NCBI GenBank assembly: GCA_036768485.1 | Contig: JAVLUZ010000142.1 | Coordinates: 10,965,456-11,029,455, forward strand | Length of the DNA stretch: 64,000 nucleotides | Source of the DNA: Mermis nigrescens | Lineage: Eukaryota; Nematoda; Enoplea; Mermithida; Mermithidae | Direction: 5' to 3' | Part shown: positions 37,838-50,597 of the stretch, one piece after another | Position numbering within the stretch: the stretch's first letter is position 1 | How the letters are laid out: each line of letters begins with the position of its first letter | Notes under the pieces: generated by a model | Seen by the model: the letters and a program-made list of their open reading frames with translations, nothing else | What the model was told of the DNA's origin: nothing | Databases searched by the model: none | Position numbers and translations under genes: made by a program

Positions 37838-38277
37838 CGCGGATTTAGAGGGGGCAGGAGGGCGGCCGCCCCCCTCATTGTCGTCAAAAAATAGTTGGGC
37901 GCAATAGAAAATAATGTGTTTTTTAATGATTTAGCCATTTTTTATGACGAATTTTCAGATTTTTAGGAACGCCGGGAAGTACTCATTAATAACTTTTACT
38001 GACTTTCTTGACGCTCTAAAAACTTTATTTTTACGTCAGAAAAGTGGTATTTTTCGGTGATTTGCGGCGATTTTTGCACTATAATAGTTAAGCGCGTTTT
38101 TCGTAGAAAACTTCCGAAAATTTCCAACCTTTTTTTGGGTCGTAAATGATTCTGTCTATCAAAAGACAGCGAAATGATACATTAAGCTTGATAGACGGAT
38201 TATCGAACAAGTTTTTGAAAGTATTAGGAAGATTTGAGGTTCCGCCCCATGTCAGATAATCCTAGATCCGCCACTGG
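37838..38277. repeat. Family C hAT-type element, second copy
   Basis: GCGGATTTAGAGGGGGCAGG start and CCTAGATCCGCCACTGG end. The interior matches 4622-5361 without that copy's nested insertions. The stretch 36930-37837 before it shows no gene. Confidence 0.65.
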
Positions 38278-38454
38278 CGAAGATAATTTCAGTATGCTAT
38301 CTTTTGCATGAGCGATTACCGTTCAGCAATCGATTGACGGGTAGGTGTTTTGATATTTCATTGATATTTTTGTAGAAACGAGAAAGTCGGAGAATCGGAA
38401 CGGTCGAATGATTGGGACGGCTACAGAATCGAGCGGGTCGAAGAAGTGGGGCAC

Positions 38455-38690
38455 CACAATCCAATACAACTCGGGAAAATGAAGGCAAAAAACGGTTAAA
38501 AATTGTAAATTTTCTTCAAAAAGTGCTTAAAATTGACCAAAAACTGTGTAAATAACATTGTTTTAACGCTATCTTAGCGCTCGTACAAGTTTTTGAGGTA
38601 ATTTTGGCCCAAAAAAAAGCGGAATTCTTGACACCCCGGATCGACTCACCCCTCCGAGCAACCATGCTGTGCATCTGTGATGTTTACTAT
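38455..38690 (+). repeat. MITE family F copy
   Basis: Contains AAAATGAAGGCAAAAAACGG, TTTGAGGTAATTTTGGCCC and ACCATGCTGTGCATC. Confidence 0.6.
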
Positions 38691-39217
38691 CGTTTAGCAT
38701 AATTCAGCAAACTTAATTTTTTAATTTTAGGTACCTATATAAATTCTGAATTCCTCGGCACTCTAGAAGCTTTATTTTTGCTTTAAGAATAGTGATTAAT
38801 GTTTCGTGGCTCATTTTAAAATCCTGAATGCTAAAAAAGTGGGAAGAAAAGCTAAAAGCATATGTATTTCAACACTCTTCATTCAATTTTTCAGCTGAAA
38901 TTATGAAAATTTCAGATAGGTACCTATCTCTCGTAATTTATTGAGTAAGTTTGTATTGCGTTCAATGTAAATTCACGAGAAACGGAGCAATAATTTTAGT
39001 TTTGAGTCGAGCATTTCAATTTCAATTTGCGCATTAGTGGTATCAAGTGAAAACGCTTTTCATGCCAGGGCTTTTCAAAATTCAGAAACTTTAAAAAATC
39101 TGGACAAGAAATGTCTCTAAACTAAAATTAGACACCCGAAAATGTCGAAATAGCATTCCTTTGTGCTTTGGGTCTATTACTGAAGAAATATAAATAAGCT
39201 AGGTGATTGTCATCTTA

Positions 39218-40017
39218 AGCAATGAAAAATGCTCCGATGGAACAAAAAAGATGAATATACTTGGAATTGTGGATTGTTAAGGATGTAAAAGGAGGGGACT
39301 AGGAAAAAGCTACCTAAAGTCGCAAAATCTGATAAAAATCACACTTTCTCGTAAGCAACGCTGAAAAATCGAAGTATATTCTGCGGCCTCTAAAAAGTGT
39401 CTTTTTTAAATAATTTCCAAAGTTTCAGATAGGAGTGTATAAATGAAATCTATAACGTTTACTTTTTTTAAATTGCTGGCAAGTAGCAACGCTGACTAGC
39501 TTCGTTTCCTGATTGATAGAAAACTAAGTGGTATTGTATATAAAGTTGTTTCATTTTGTTATGAGCATTATAGCAAGCAAAGCAGGGGCCGATAGATTAG
39601 TGCACACAATCGTTACGGACATGCTAGTGTACCTACATTTAGTCTGTTTCAAGTCAACTTACGCCTTTCCTACTATTTTAAACCAACAATTTCTTCAATT
39701 GTCTTTGGATGCATCGATGTTTGCTATTTCATTCAATTGGCTTAGAAAGACTGTCAGTTTACTCAATATCATTTCCCATAGCTACTGCATAGCTAACGTG
39801 CTGCTTTTTCAATCATTTTTATGGTTAAATATTTATTTTAATGTGTTGGCCGCAGAATATACTTCGATTTTTTGCGTTGCTTAGAGAAAGTGTGATTTTT
39901 ATCAGATTTTGCGACTTTAGGTAGCTTTTTCCTAGTCCCCTCCTTTTACATCCTTAACAATCCACAATTCCAAGTATATTCATCTTTTTTTGTTCCATCG
40001 GAGCATTTTTCTTTGCT
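39218..40017. repeat. 800-bp element with ~165-bp inverted ends
   Basis: AAAAATGCTCCGATGGAAC at the left is mirrored by GTTCCATCGGAGCATTTTTC at the right. The arms run inward through GGATGTAAAAGGAGGGGAC to GCAGAATATACTTCG. A related arm pair is at 49835-50371. The interior holds a 118-codon hydrophobic frame (39528-39884) that runs into the right arm and is probably fortuitous. Confidence 0.8.
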
Positions 40018-40149
40018 AGTACCCTACTTTTAATTAGCATGATTTGAGTACATCAGTCAGTAAACACATACAGTAACATGCCACAATAATGACAGCAGTC
40101 CAAGAACGCGGAAAACAATATTGTTCCTTAACATCTGCATTATCCTTTT

Positions 40150-41500
40150 TAAACAAGACAACCTTACATTATTTAAACAGATCAAAGTTTTTCAGCATAA
40201 ACTTTACGCAAATATCAAGTGTAAGGAACACTAACGCTCAGATTTGGAAGTAAAATAAATTTGTAGTATAAACTACATATTAACAACAAATGAATAGTGC
40301 AAACTTTACACAACTACTAGGTGTAGAGAAAACTAACAGTCAGATTCCCAATTCTGATTTTACGTAGGACATTTTGAAAAAAATTAAGCTTCCGTAAGGC
40401 TCTAGAACTAAAGTTAATATGCAGTGTAAACTTTGCACAACCACAGAGTGTAAGAAAATTTCAGTCGGATTCGTCATTCTGACATTACTCTGATATTGCG
40501 ATCAACATTTATTAAAAAATTAAGTCTCCACAATGGCCCGAGGACAAATAAATATCAGATGTAAACCACTTTACACCACTGTTGAGTGCAAACAAACTAG
40601 CGTATCACATTTGGTTTCTGGTTCATTTTTAGAATTGAGATTATGTCCAGACTCATAACCCAGAACTTGGCAGAAAAAACAAGACAGAAACACGTTTAAC
40701 TCCCCCATTTTTTTGACTTTACACCTCCCGAAAAAGCTAAATATTGATGTAAACAAACGCAATTCGCTGTGACGCGTACCCCTTAGAAAGTACTTTATTT
40801 TTTATCTTATTCGACCTCGCCCGACTTCTGAACAGAGAAAGTGGCGAACAAAAAAATGGACAAACATGTAATTTTCCACTGTCCACCACATTGTAAACTT
40901 TGAAAATCTGAACCTAACGCCCCATTGAGTGTAAATAAATTCGGTTCGGGCCAGTTTGTAGTCCTTCGATTGTAGTACGTTTGTATGTGCCAAACTTATG
41001 TTCCGCAAAATATTTGATATGATTTACCAATCAAAATACGAAAAAAACCCTGTTTTTTCGCCCATTTTACACCTCAGATTTCGAACTTTACACCCCCATA
41101 AACAACTGAATATTACGTTTTTGAACGCGGCTTGCTTCGACGTGTAGCTCTTCAAAGTTACTTTATTTCTATTTTATTCAATTCATCCCAACTCATAACC
41201 GAAAAACTTGGCAGAGAAATCTTGGACAAAATCTGTTTTTTTACTCATCCACTAGAGTGTAAAGTTTAAACCCCTGGTTCTAACTGCGTATTGATTGTAG
41301 AAAAGTTTGCTGGTAAGCAGAAGATAGCCCTTGATCCGTAGTACATTTCTGTCAGAAAAAATTTCTTAAATCTCATAACCGGAGTTGTTGGCAGACATAA
41401 ACAAGTCGAAAGTACATGGTTTTGCCAAAAGAATTAAAAAAAATTGAAAAAAGTTAGTACTCGGAAGATTTGGAACCATTAGTTTTTTTTAAACCCGCAT
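40150..41500. repeat. Degenerate repeat with recurring GTGTAAACTTTACAC-type motifs
   Basis: Diverged modules of roughly 120-150 bp each hold a near-palindrome such as GTAAACTTTACACAA or ACTTTACACC. The same style recurs at 47600-48300 and 61135-61830. No gene is supported here. Confidence 0.5.
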
Positions 41501-41630
41501 GCGAGAACGGACGCGTGAGCCTCTGCGCCAACTCGACATATCGGCGGATTTTAATACTAAGTCAATCATTAAAAAATATTTATCATCCCACTAAAGTCTA
41601 AGAATAGTGAATTTATGATAATAAAAATAA

Positions 41631-44593
41631 TCTATAATATTAATTTCGAGTTGTGTGTAAGTGTGTGTGTGCGTGAGGCAAAAAAGTTTTTACTGGATAA
41701 TTTTGTGATACTTATTTTTTCACTCAATGGGTATTCTCGGGCGCTAATTACAATTTTTTGATTAAAATGGCTCGATCGGACTCCTGAAACCCGGAAACTA
41801 CGGATTTATGTAAAAGGTTTTAGTACCTCTAGCCGCTTATGCAATTGCGGCAGGGTAAAATTTTAAAGCCACCCTAGATCAACTTTTTATGCGCTATCGA
41901 CTGGTGTGAACCACTTTACACTACAGTGTAAACTGATGTGATGCCGTAAGAAAAACGTGATTTACAAGTGTATTTTATCAAATATCTCAAATCGCAGCGG
42001 ATAAATTTTTTTAAAGTTTCCACCAATTATTGGATATCTTATGACTGACCTTACTGTAGAATTTGAAGAAAATTCACGGATTGGTTTCTGAGATACGGGA
42101 GCCCAAAGGTACCCTATGCATAGCGTAAAATTTAGGTTTTTGTCTTTTTGCAGAAGCACAGATTGACTGTTGCTTCCAAAATTTGGCCCCTGGGGTTTCT
42201 GGGACCGCTGATTCCATATTCGCTACTTTAAATATACGATCTGGCATCATAAAACATGTATGAGACGGGCTGAAAGGAAATCACGTACGGGTACTTATAA
42301 ACATGATTAATCACTGAAAAAGAGCTTGCACCAAGTCAAAATTTTTGACCTTGTAAACCAGCGCGCGTGAAATTTAATGCGAAGCAATCGAAAGCAGCAA
42401 ACATGCGGCTTTCGAAAGAAAGCAGCAAACTGCGGCTTTCGAAAATACAAATCCAAATGTTTTTGCTTCTAGCGGCTAATTTAATATGCAACTTTTTGCA
42501 TTTGTTTACAATGAGGGCAAAGTTGAACATTGTACGCAGTTTTGCCGTTGAGTTGCCTCATAAACGGAGGAACGAGGCAAAAGAAGACAGAGCAAAATGG
42601 TCGTTGCTTAATGGAAAGCACTCACAAAATGCACATGAAATAATAATTGAATTATAGATGTAGGTAGGTACTATAAATCTTGATCCTTCTATGCACAATT
42701 CGCAAATGACCATAAACAATATGTACTGTAATTTTTATTCAATCGAGCAATAAATGTGAATTGTGAAAGTTTGTTTGTCTGTATGTCTGTTTGTTCGGGG
42801 TTGGCTCCGGCTTCATAATAGTTGGTGGGCTGACGTTTTGACCCGAGGTCGGCCTACCGGGGGAAGGATCCGTAGCGACATTAAAATTTGATCAACACCA
42901 CCCAGTCACCCTATACAGGGGTGGAGCGGGAGGCAGCCCTATGCTTAAGCATAGCATTTTTTGGGACATGGCCGATTTTTCGCAAAATTTTAAAAAAGGA
43001 GCAAAACTCGGTTTACACTATTTTCGGGTTATGGTTTTTTCTGAATTTCGGGCGGGTCCGGACCCCCCCCAGTCCCCCACAGCTACATGCCTGGCTATAA
43101 GATAGGACATGAAATAAGATACCGTGTGCTACAAGATAAGCAATGCTATACAATAGGATGTGATAGATACCTGTGCTACAGGATAGGCAATGCTATAAGA
43201 TAGGACGTGATAAAAGACACCCGTGCTACAAGATAGGTAATGCTATAAGATAGGACGTGATACAAGATACCCCGTGCTACAAGATAGGCAATGCTATAAG
43301 ATAGGATGGGATATAAGATACTCTGTGCTACTGGATAGGCAATACTATAAGATGTGACGTGATATAAGATACCCCGTGCTACAAGATAGGCAATGCTATA
43401 AGATAGAACGTGATAAAAGATACCCCGTGCTACAAGATAGGCAATGCTATAAGATAGGAAGTGATATAAGATACCCCGAGCTGCAAGATAGGCAATGCTA
43501 TAAGATAGGATGGGATATAAGATACCCTGTGCTACGAGATAGGCAATGCTATAAGATAGGTGTGATATAGATACCCTGTCTGTGCCATAACATGCAGTGA
43601 TATAAGATAGGAGATACCATCAGCTATAACATATGAGTGATATGAGATATCACGTGATATATGACACCCTTCGCTACAACAAACAAAAAATTTTTAAAAC
43701 ATCAAAAATATGGTTTGACCAAAAAAATTTTCCAAAACATCCTAAAACATCAAAAATATGGTTTGACGGAAAAAATTTTCCAAAACATCCCAGAACATCA
43801 AAAATATGGGTTTGATTAAACAAATTTCCAGAACATCCCAGAACATCAAAAGTGCTTCAAAGCATGGATGTGTCGATAATGTAAAAGTGCTTTAACATAT
43901 CCTGTGCTGTAAGATAGGTGTTCCAAAACATCAAAAATATGGTGTGCACCAAAAAAATCTTTAAACATCCCAAAACATCAAAAAAATCGTTTTGACCAAA
44001 AAAATTTTTTAAACACCCTAAAACATCAAAAATGTGGTTTTGACCAAAAAAAATTTGTAAACCTTCAGAAAACATCAAAAGTATGGTTTTGGACCAGAAA
44101 CGCTTTTTAATATTCCAAAACGTTAAAAATATGGTTATGATCAAACAAAATTTTTAAACATCCCAAACCATCTAATGGTATAATTTCCAGAACATCCCAG
44201 AACATCAAAAATATGATTTAGGATAAAGAATTCTCAGAACCATTCTATAACGTCAAAAATATGGATTTAATCAAAGAAATGGTTGATAAAAGACAGTTTT
44301 AAAAAATTAAAAAAATACAATATGGTTTTTACCAACAATTTTTTTAAAAAATATACAAAAACATCAAAAGTCCCGAAAAATAAAAAATACAAGAGACATC
44401 TCAATCCCATACAGTTATCAGGCCTAAGTTCAGCCCGGGCAACGCCGGGCAGCTCAGCTAGATATAAAAAATATAAAAACCGCTCGCCGATCCATTGCAG
44501 AGTCATTCAATTTTTTATACTAATTACTGGTTAAGATATTATTTGTTTACAAACACTCTAGCAGATGGGGCAGCGAAGCGCCCCATTTGCTAG
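41631..44593 (+). mobile_element. Non-autonomous Helitron, copy 1
   Basis: The 5' end TCTATAATATTAATTTCGAG follows an A (41630). The 3' end has the hairpin GGGGCAGCGAAGCGCCCC followed by ATTTG and CTAG (44590-44593). These are Helitron hallmarks: 5' TC, a 3' hairpin, and CTRR. No Rep/helicase frame is present. The interior has a long run of TGCTATAAGATAGG-type repeats (43090-43660), a stretch of AAAACATCAAAAATATGG repeats (43680-44240) and a partial family A copy. A second copy follows without a gap. Confidence 0.85.
43090..43670 (+). repeat. Tandem ~55-bp array with TGCTATAAGATAGG
   Basis: About ten imperfect units of GCTACAAGATAGGCAATG plus CTATAAGATAGGACGTGATA and ATAAGATACCCCGTGC. It lies inside Helitron copy 1. 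A shorter version is at 45490-45720 in copy 2. Confidence 0.85.
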
Positions 44594-46397
44594 TCTATAA
44601 TATTAATTTCGAGTTGTGTGTAAGTGTGTGTGTGTGCTGTGAGGCAAAAAAGTTTTTACTGGATAATTTTGTGATACTTATATTTTCACTCAATGGGTAT
44701 TCTCGGGCGCTAATTACAATTTTTTGATTAAAATGGCTCGATCGGACTCCTGAAACCCGGAAACTACGGATTTATGTAAAAGGTTTTGGTAGCTCTAGCC
44801 GCTTATGCAATTGCCGCAGGGTAAAATTTTAAAGCCACCCTAGATCAACTTTTTATGCGCTATCGACTGGTGTAAACCACTTTACACTACAGTGTAAACT
44901 GATGTGATGCCGTAAGAAAAACGTGATTTACAAGTGTATTTTATCAAATATCTCAAATCGCAGCGGATAAATTTTTTTAAAGTTTTCACCAATTATTGGA
45001 TATCTTATGACTGACCTTACTGTAGAATTTGAAGAAAATTCACGGATTGGTTTCTGAGATACGGGAGCCCAAAGGTACCCTATGCATAGCGTAAAATTTA
45101 GGTTTTTGTCTTTTTGCAGAAGCACAGATTGACTGTTGCTTCCAAAATTTGGCCCCTGGGGTTTCTGGGACCGCTGATTCCATATTCGCTACTTTAAATA
45201 TACGATCTGGCATCATAAAACATGTATGAGACGGGCTGAAAGGAAATCACGTACGGGTACTTATAAACATGATTAATCACTGAAAAAGAGCTTGCACCAA
45301 GTCAAAATTTTTGACCTTGTAAACCAGCGCGCGTGAAATTTAATGCGAAGCAATCGAAAGCAGCAAACATGCGGCTTTCGAAAATACAAATCCAAATGTT
45401 TTTGCTTCTAGCGGCTAATTTAATATGCAACTTTTTGCATTTGTTTACAATGAGGGCAAAGTTGAACATTGTACAAAGTTGAACCCGACGCTATAAGATA
45501 GGACGTGATACAACATACTCAATGCTATACAATAGGACGTGATGTAACATACCCCATGCTATACAATAGGACGTGATATAACATGCCCCATGCTATAAGA
45601 TAGGACGTGATATAACATACCCAGTGTTACAGGATAGGACGTGATATAACATACCCCATGCTACAAGATAGGACGTGATATACCATACCCAGTGCTATAA
45701 CATATCCTGTGCTGTAAGATTGGTGTCCCAAAACATCAAAAATATGGTTTGCACCAAAAAAATCTTTAAACATCCCAAAACATCAAAAAAATGGTTTTGA
45801 CCAAAAAAATTTTTTAAACACCCCAAAACATCAAAAATATGGTTTTGACCAAAAAAAATTTTTAAACCTCCAAAAACATCAAAAGTATGGTTTTGGACCA
45901 AAAAGTTTTTTTAATATTCCAAAACGTTAAAAATATGGTTATGATCAAACAAAATTTTTAAACATCCCAAACCATCTAATGGTATAATTTCCAGAACATC
46001 CCAGAACATCAAAAATATGATTTAGGATAAAGAATTCTCAGAACCATTCTATAACGTCAGAAATATGGATTTAATCAAAGAAATGGTTGACAAAAGACAG
46101 TTTTAAAAAATTTAAAAAATACAATATGTTTTTACCAACAATTTTTTTAGAAATATCCCAAAAACATCAAAAGTCCCGAAAAATAAAAAAATACAAGAGA
46201 CATCTCAATCCCATACAGCTATCAGGCCTAAGTTCAGCCAGGGCAACGCCGGGCAGCTCAGCTAGATATAAAAAATATAAAAACCGCTCGCCGATCCATT
46301 GCAGAGTCATTCAATTTTTTATACTAATTACTGGTTAAGATATTATTTGTTTACAAACACTCTAGCAGATGGGGCAGCGAAGCGCCCCATTTGCTAG
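44594..46397 (+). mobile_element. Non-autonomous Helitron, copy 2 (head to tail)
   Basis: It starts with the same TCTATAATATTAATTTCGAG immediately after the CTAG of copy 1. It ends with the same hairpin and CTAG (46394-46397) followed by T. The pair as a whole is thus flanked by A and T, the usual Helitron AT target. The first ~880 bp are nearly identical to copy 1, while the array region is shorter by more than 1 kb. Confidence 0.85.
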
Positions 46398-46860
46398 TAA
46401 TTATTTTAAAATTGCCGAAGTGTAAGCTATAGTCTGTTAAATTCAACTTTGCGGTTTTCTTTTGAATTTTCCCGCACGAATCGGGCTACAAAAGTGGTTT
46501 TAAAATTTTGATGCAGTAATGCGGCTTAACAAAGGCACGTCTCCATATGACTCGATATACTGTATAATATCATATTTACCGTATTAGTTTAAAATACTTT
46601 TTGTAGCCACTTTAAATTTTTTTCAAAAACCTTAAAAGTTAAAATGTAACTGGACTACAGGTGCGGCTGTTCCTCGGTGTCTGGATGTTTTCGCTTGGTA
46701 CATAGAACATCGACTTTGCAATAATGAAAGCGACTCTTGGGGACGTCTAAAATTTTTAAAAACAGCGTGTCAATCACATATTGCAAAAGTGTAAGTTCTA
46801 CGCTAGAATAGCGAGAATGAGGCATCCAAGGTGACGGCGATGAAAGTTACGAAAGGTCCT

Positions 46861-47205
46861 AAGTAGTATAGAGGGGGTCGCAAGCGCATTTCTCGGGGGT
46901 CCGCCACACACAAAACATAAGGCGAAGCCCGTTCAAGCCAAGTCAGCTCGGGGGTCCGCGGGGGTCCGCCCGGGGCTACCCCCCGCTAGAAGGGATACGC
47001 AGTCACAGGGAAGGGAGAAGCCAAAAAAAAAGTATAGAGGGGGGGGGGGTCGCAAGCGCATTTTGGGGGTCCACCACACACAAAACATAGGCGAAGCCCG
47101 TTCAAGCCAAGTCAGCTCGAGGGGATCCGCGGGGGTCCGCGCCCGGGGCTACCCCTGCAAGGAAGGGATACGCAGTCACAGGAAGGAGAAGCCCAAAAAA
47201 AGGCC
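46861..47205 (+). repeat. GC-rich ~170-bp tandem duplication
   Basis: Two copies of a unit starting AGTATAGAGGGGG and TCGCAAGCGCATTT and including CACACACAAAACATA, GGCGAAGCCCGTTCAAGCC and GATACGCAGTCACAGG. The first ~25 bp match the terminus of the 9-kb foldback. 46398-46860 before it shows no gene. Confidence 0.7.
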
Positions 47206-47599
47206 AAGGCCCGACTCTATGGTCAAAAATATTGGATAGAGAAAAATGTTACTCGCGCTTTTGCGCCAGGTTGTTCTGCGAGTATGGACAGATTTTTTGG
47301 GCAAATTTCGATCACTAAATTTGGGGTTCGTGTGCAGGCTCCGAACTTGTGCAAAAAAATTTTTTCTTCGAACTGGTACCCAACCCTGATTTTTTTGTCT
47401 TACTTATTAAATTTAAACATTCTCTGCATCCTTTTTACCCATGATTGCATCTGCTAGTTATTTATTAAAGACGAGTCAAAAACCTCTGGAAATAAAGAAA
47501 AGTCTGATCAAACAATATGCAATACGGAGTTATCTATCGGCATTAGAAAATAGATGTATAATTCAAAGTTCACCTCTTCATACCTCAACAAACAGTGGC

Positions 47600-48335
47600 T
47601 GTAAAAAAGCTTAAAGGTCAGATTCGTTATTCTGCCCTTACGGAGAACATTTTTAGAAAAAATTCATCATCCACGGCGCTCTAGGCGGAAAAAAATTTTT
47701 CAGTGTAAAGTTTACACCAGCACTAATAATGTAATATTGATTGTAAAGAAACAAAATAAATTCTTGACGTGTAGCGCTTAGGACGAGGCACAATTTAAAG
47801 GTAATTACCACGTTCTGTCTACTAAGCGGCGAATATGGCGAGGAAAAATATTTTTTTGTACCGTGACTCTTTACAATGAACCGCCTCTAACTTTGCAAAT
47901 ATTACTTTTAAAAAAAATAAAAAAGGCTCCCTAGATTTTATAACCGTCTACCTTTTGAAACCAATCAGACTGCATAAAATGTAAAACTGAGTTAGATATG
48001 CTCTTGTACATGAAAACAGTAAAAAACTGTCTAATTTACACTCCTGTGCAACAAGCAATGAGTGTAAAGAAATTTTAAGACCAGATTCGTAACCTACAAA
48101 TTAGGGAAAACAATTTTTTTAAATTGGCCTTCCACAAACCATTTGAATTTTTGGTGTAAGCTTTACACACTCAGGACTACCTCGGTATTAAGTTTAAACA
48201 AAAAAGGGTATCTAAGTTGTTTTTATTATCTACCGTTTAAAAAAACTGCACCTCTCAGATGTGTGCCGTTATAGCTGTGAGGGGGACATATGTTGGGGGT
48301 AACCAAGTATATTATAGGTACGCGCTAACGCGCTA
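47600..48335. repeat. Degenerate GTGTAAA module repeat ending in a GGTACGCGC hairpin
   Basis: Modules with GTAAAGTTTACACC and TAAGCTTTACACAC are followed by TGTGCCGTTATAGCTGTGAG and ATAGGTACGCGCTAACGCGCTACCTA. The same end occurs at 61840-61953 and, inverted, at 36845. Confidence 0.5.
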
Positions 48336-48437
48336 CCTACGATGAAAGTCCTATTCCACCAAGTCAACTTGAAGTGTGCCGCATTAGTAACAAAGAGGGC
48401 ACATTGATTGATTTTGATAAATTTTCGCGTTCGCCTA

Positions 48438-48603
48438 TAGTCCGTTTCACATAATTTCGTGCATCAATTTCAAGAATTTTCATCGACAGTAAGCCGAGGG
48501 TAACGATGATTATATATCAGATCAACGCTATAATCGCAATCTGTCAGCTTATTGCGGGAGAAAGTTATCAAATTCATGACCGAAGTTGTATGAAACAGAC
48601 TGT
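48438..48603. repeat. Tc1/mariner-like MITE, second copy
   Basis: TAGTCCGTTTCACATAA at the left and TATGAAACAGACTGTA at the right, with an interior like 35136-35293. The following 48604-49834 is AT-rich and I see no gene in it. Confidence 0.6.
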
Positions 48604-49834
48604 AGTTGCGCATGTCTCATTGTGTCGTAATTTTCATTTCCTATACATATAATACACTTTCTAATTTTATTTAATGATTGTATTCAATAAAAATAGTCAC
48701 ACAATTAAGTGATTTAACAATTCAATATGAGTTATTGATTAATGATTTAATAAAATTTTTCAATAATTAATTGATTTAACACTCAATAATTTTGTAGTAA
48801 TTATATATTTGATTTTTTCTCTCTTTACATTATTTATCTATCTCTTCTTGGTTTAGCATTAATCTTTTTTATTTTTATCGTTATTATTGTATTTTTTCCT
48901 GATTAGAGGCAGTCTAGCCGTCTAGACTGGTGCCGACAGGTTGCAGTGACAGTCAGAGGATTAAAGGCAGGAAACTATAGCAAGCTAGTTCCTGTCTGAT
49001 GACTATCGCCTTTTTATATGATTTTTTCAGGTTTTTTGTGTATTTTTCTGCTTATACTTCTGCTTAGTTCTTCGCGTTTCACATAGAATCTTGCACCTCG
49101 TAAAACCTGCAATTTCTTATAATATAATTTTTTAGACACATCTGTGCTGTTTTGTGCGTTTTTTTTGTTTCTTTCATACTAACATAGCATGCCTCCTTTC
49201 TTTCTTTCTTCTTTTTTTCTGTTTTTTTTAAATTTACGTACTTATTTATCAATTTTTTCTTCATTTTCTCTAGAATATCTTTTTTTGCGCTTTGTTCTTG
49301 CTGTATTGATGATATCTTATTAAAAAAAATTGTTCTCACTTACAGAAATCAACTCTTCGTCTTATGTCATTTTAAAATCAAGTTGAATATCCTGTTTCGT
49401 ATTACGTTCATATTGCAAACTTGTTTTCATATCTTTATCTGCAAAAAGCATTTCACTTATTAATAATTTTAATAGAAGATGCCTAATTCAAGCATCAGAA
49501 ATTACGAACGCAATCTTTGATCAGTACGTCGTCGTGCAAAAATGGTAATCTTACGTTAAAGAATGCTTATTGTATGCTGACAAGATATGTAGCAAATTTA
49601 TTCAGGATTCAACGTCACTTTCATGGGAACGCTGCTCAGTTTGCAAAGAAGTGGGGTACTCACTTCGTTTCTAATGCTTCTAATTTAGGCTTAAATTTCT
49701 AATTAAATTTAATTTCTACTTTATCTGTATTTATCAAAATTAAGTTCGATCTACTGACCCTAAAACAGATTTCTGTTTGTACAGGAAGTTTAGATCAGAC
49801 ATGTGGAGAAAGCGCACATGAAGTATTTTGTATA

Positions 49835-50371
49835 AGCAAAGAAAAATGCTACGATGGAACAAAAAGGTAAATGTACTTGAATTTCTTCATTGTTAAGGAT
49901 GTAAAAGGATGAGGACTAGGGAAAATTTTCCTATATGCGCAGAAGCCATAGGAATGATGTTAAACAGTTAGACTTCCACTAAACAACGCAAAAATCGAAG
50001 TACATATTCTGCGGCCTGTGAAAAATGAGGGTGTAGTCACAAAACGTTCTCAAGTGTTTCGCAAAAAGAGCATTGAAGACACTTCCATGACTATTAATCA
50101 ATCAATGTATTATTTATTTAATGAAATCTTGACCTTCCACAATGCCCTGGCGTAAAAGATAATGGTGTAAACTTTACACCTACATGGCCAACTCAATAGT
50201 CTGCATGGAAAACCACAGAAAATTTCTTTAAATCTTCCAAAATTAAGTAATCAAAATACTCGCCATCGTAATCGAAATTGCTACGGAAAATCTGCAGAAA
50301 CGCGCATAGGCCGCAGAATATACTTCGATTTTTGCGTTGTTTAGGGGAAGTCTAACTGTTTAGTACATTTC
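49835..50371. repeat. Inverted-arm element related to 39218-40017
   Basis: The left arm carries AAAAATGCTACGATGGAAC and GGATGTAAAAGGATGAGGAC. The inner arms CAGTTAGACTTCC and CGAAGTACATATTCTGCGGCCT are mirrored at 50309-50371. The outer right arm is missing. Confidence 0.6.
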
Positions 50372-50383
50372 TATGGCCAGCCA

Positions 50384-50545
50384 CGTAGCTGGCCCTCCTA
50401 TTTGGGGGGGACCAACACTAATTTTGGTGGTTCTAAGCCAAAAATAGCACAAAATAACGTGAAAAAGTCCTATTTTTCCGGTTTTTTGTGAATTTGCTTG
50501 GGGGGGTCCGAACCCAATCCCCCCAGTCCCCCCCCCCAGTTACCA
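50384..50545. repeat. MITE family A copy
   Basis: CACGTAGCTGGCCCTCCTA, ACCAACACTAATTTTGG and a C-run end before CAGTTACCATG. It lies just outside the left limit of the Polinton region. Confidence 0.65.
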
Positions 50546-50597
50546 TGTCTCTCCTAGATAGATTTTTACTTTTTTAACGAAAAATCAATTTTAATAA

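Noticed and set aside
39528..39884. 118-codon hydrophobic frame
   Set aside because: It runs into the right inverted arm of a MITE-like element, has no motif and no splice signals.
44283..44534. 83-codon frame repeated at 46087-46338
   Set aside because: Part of the Helitron 3' end, duplicated with the element; no Rep/helicase motif.
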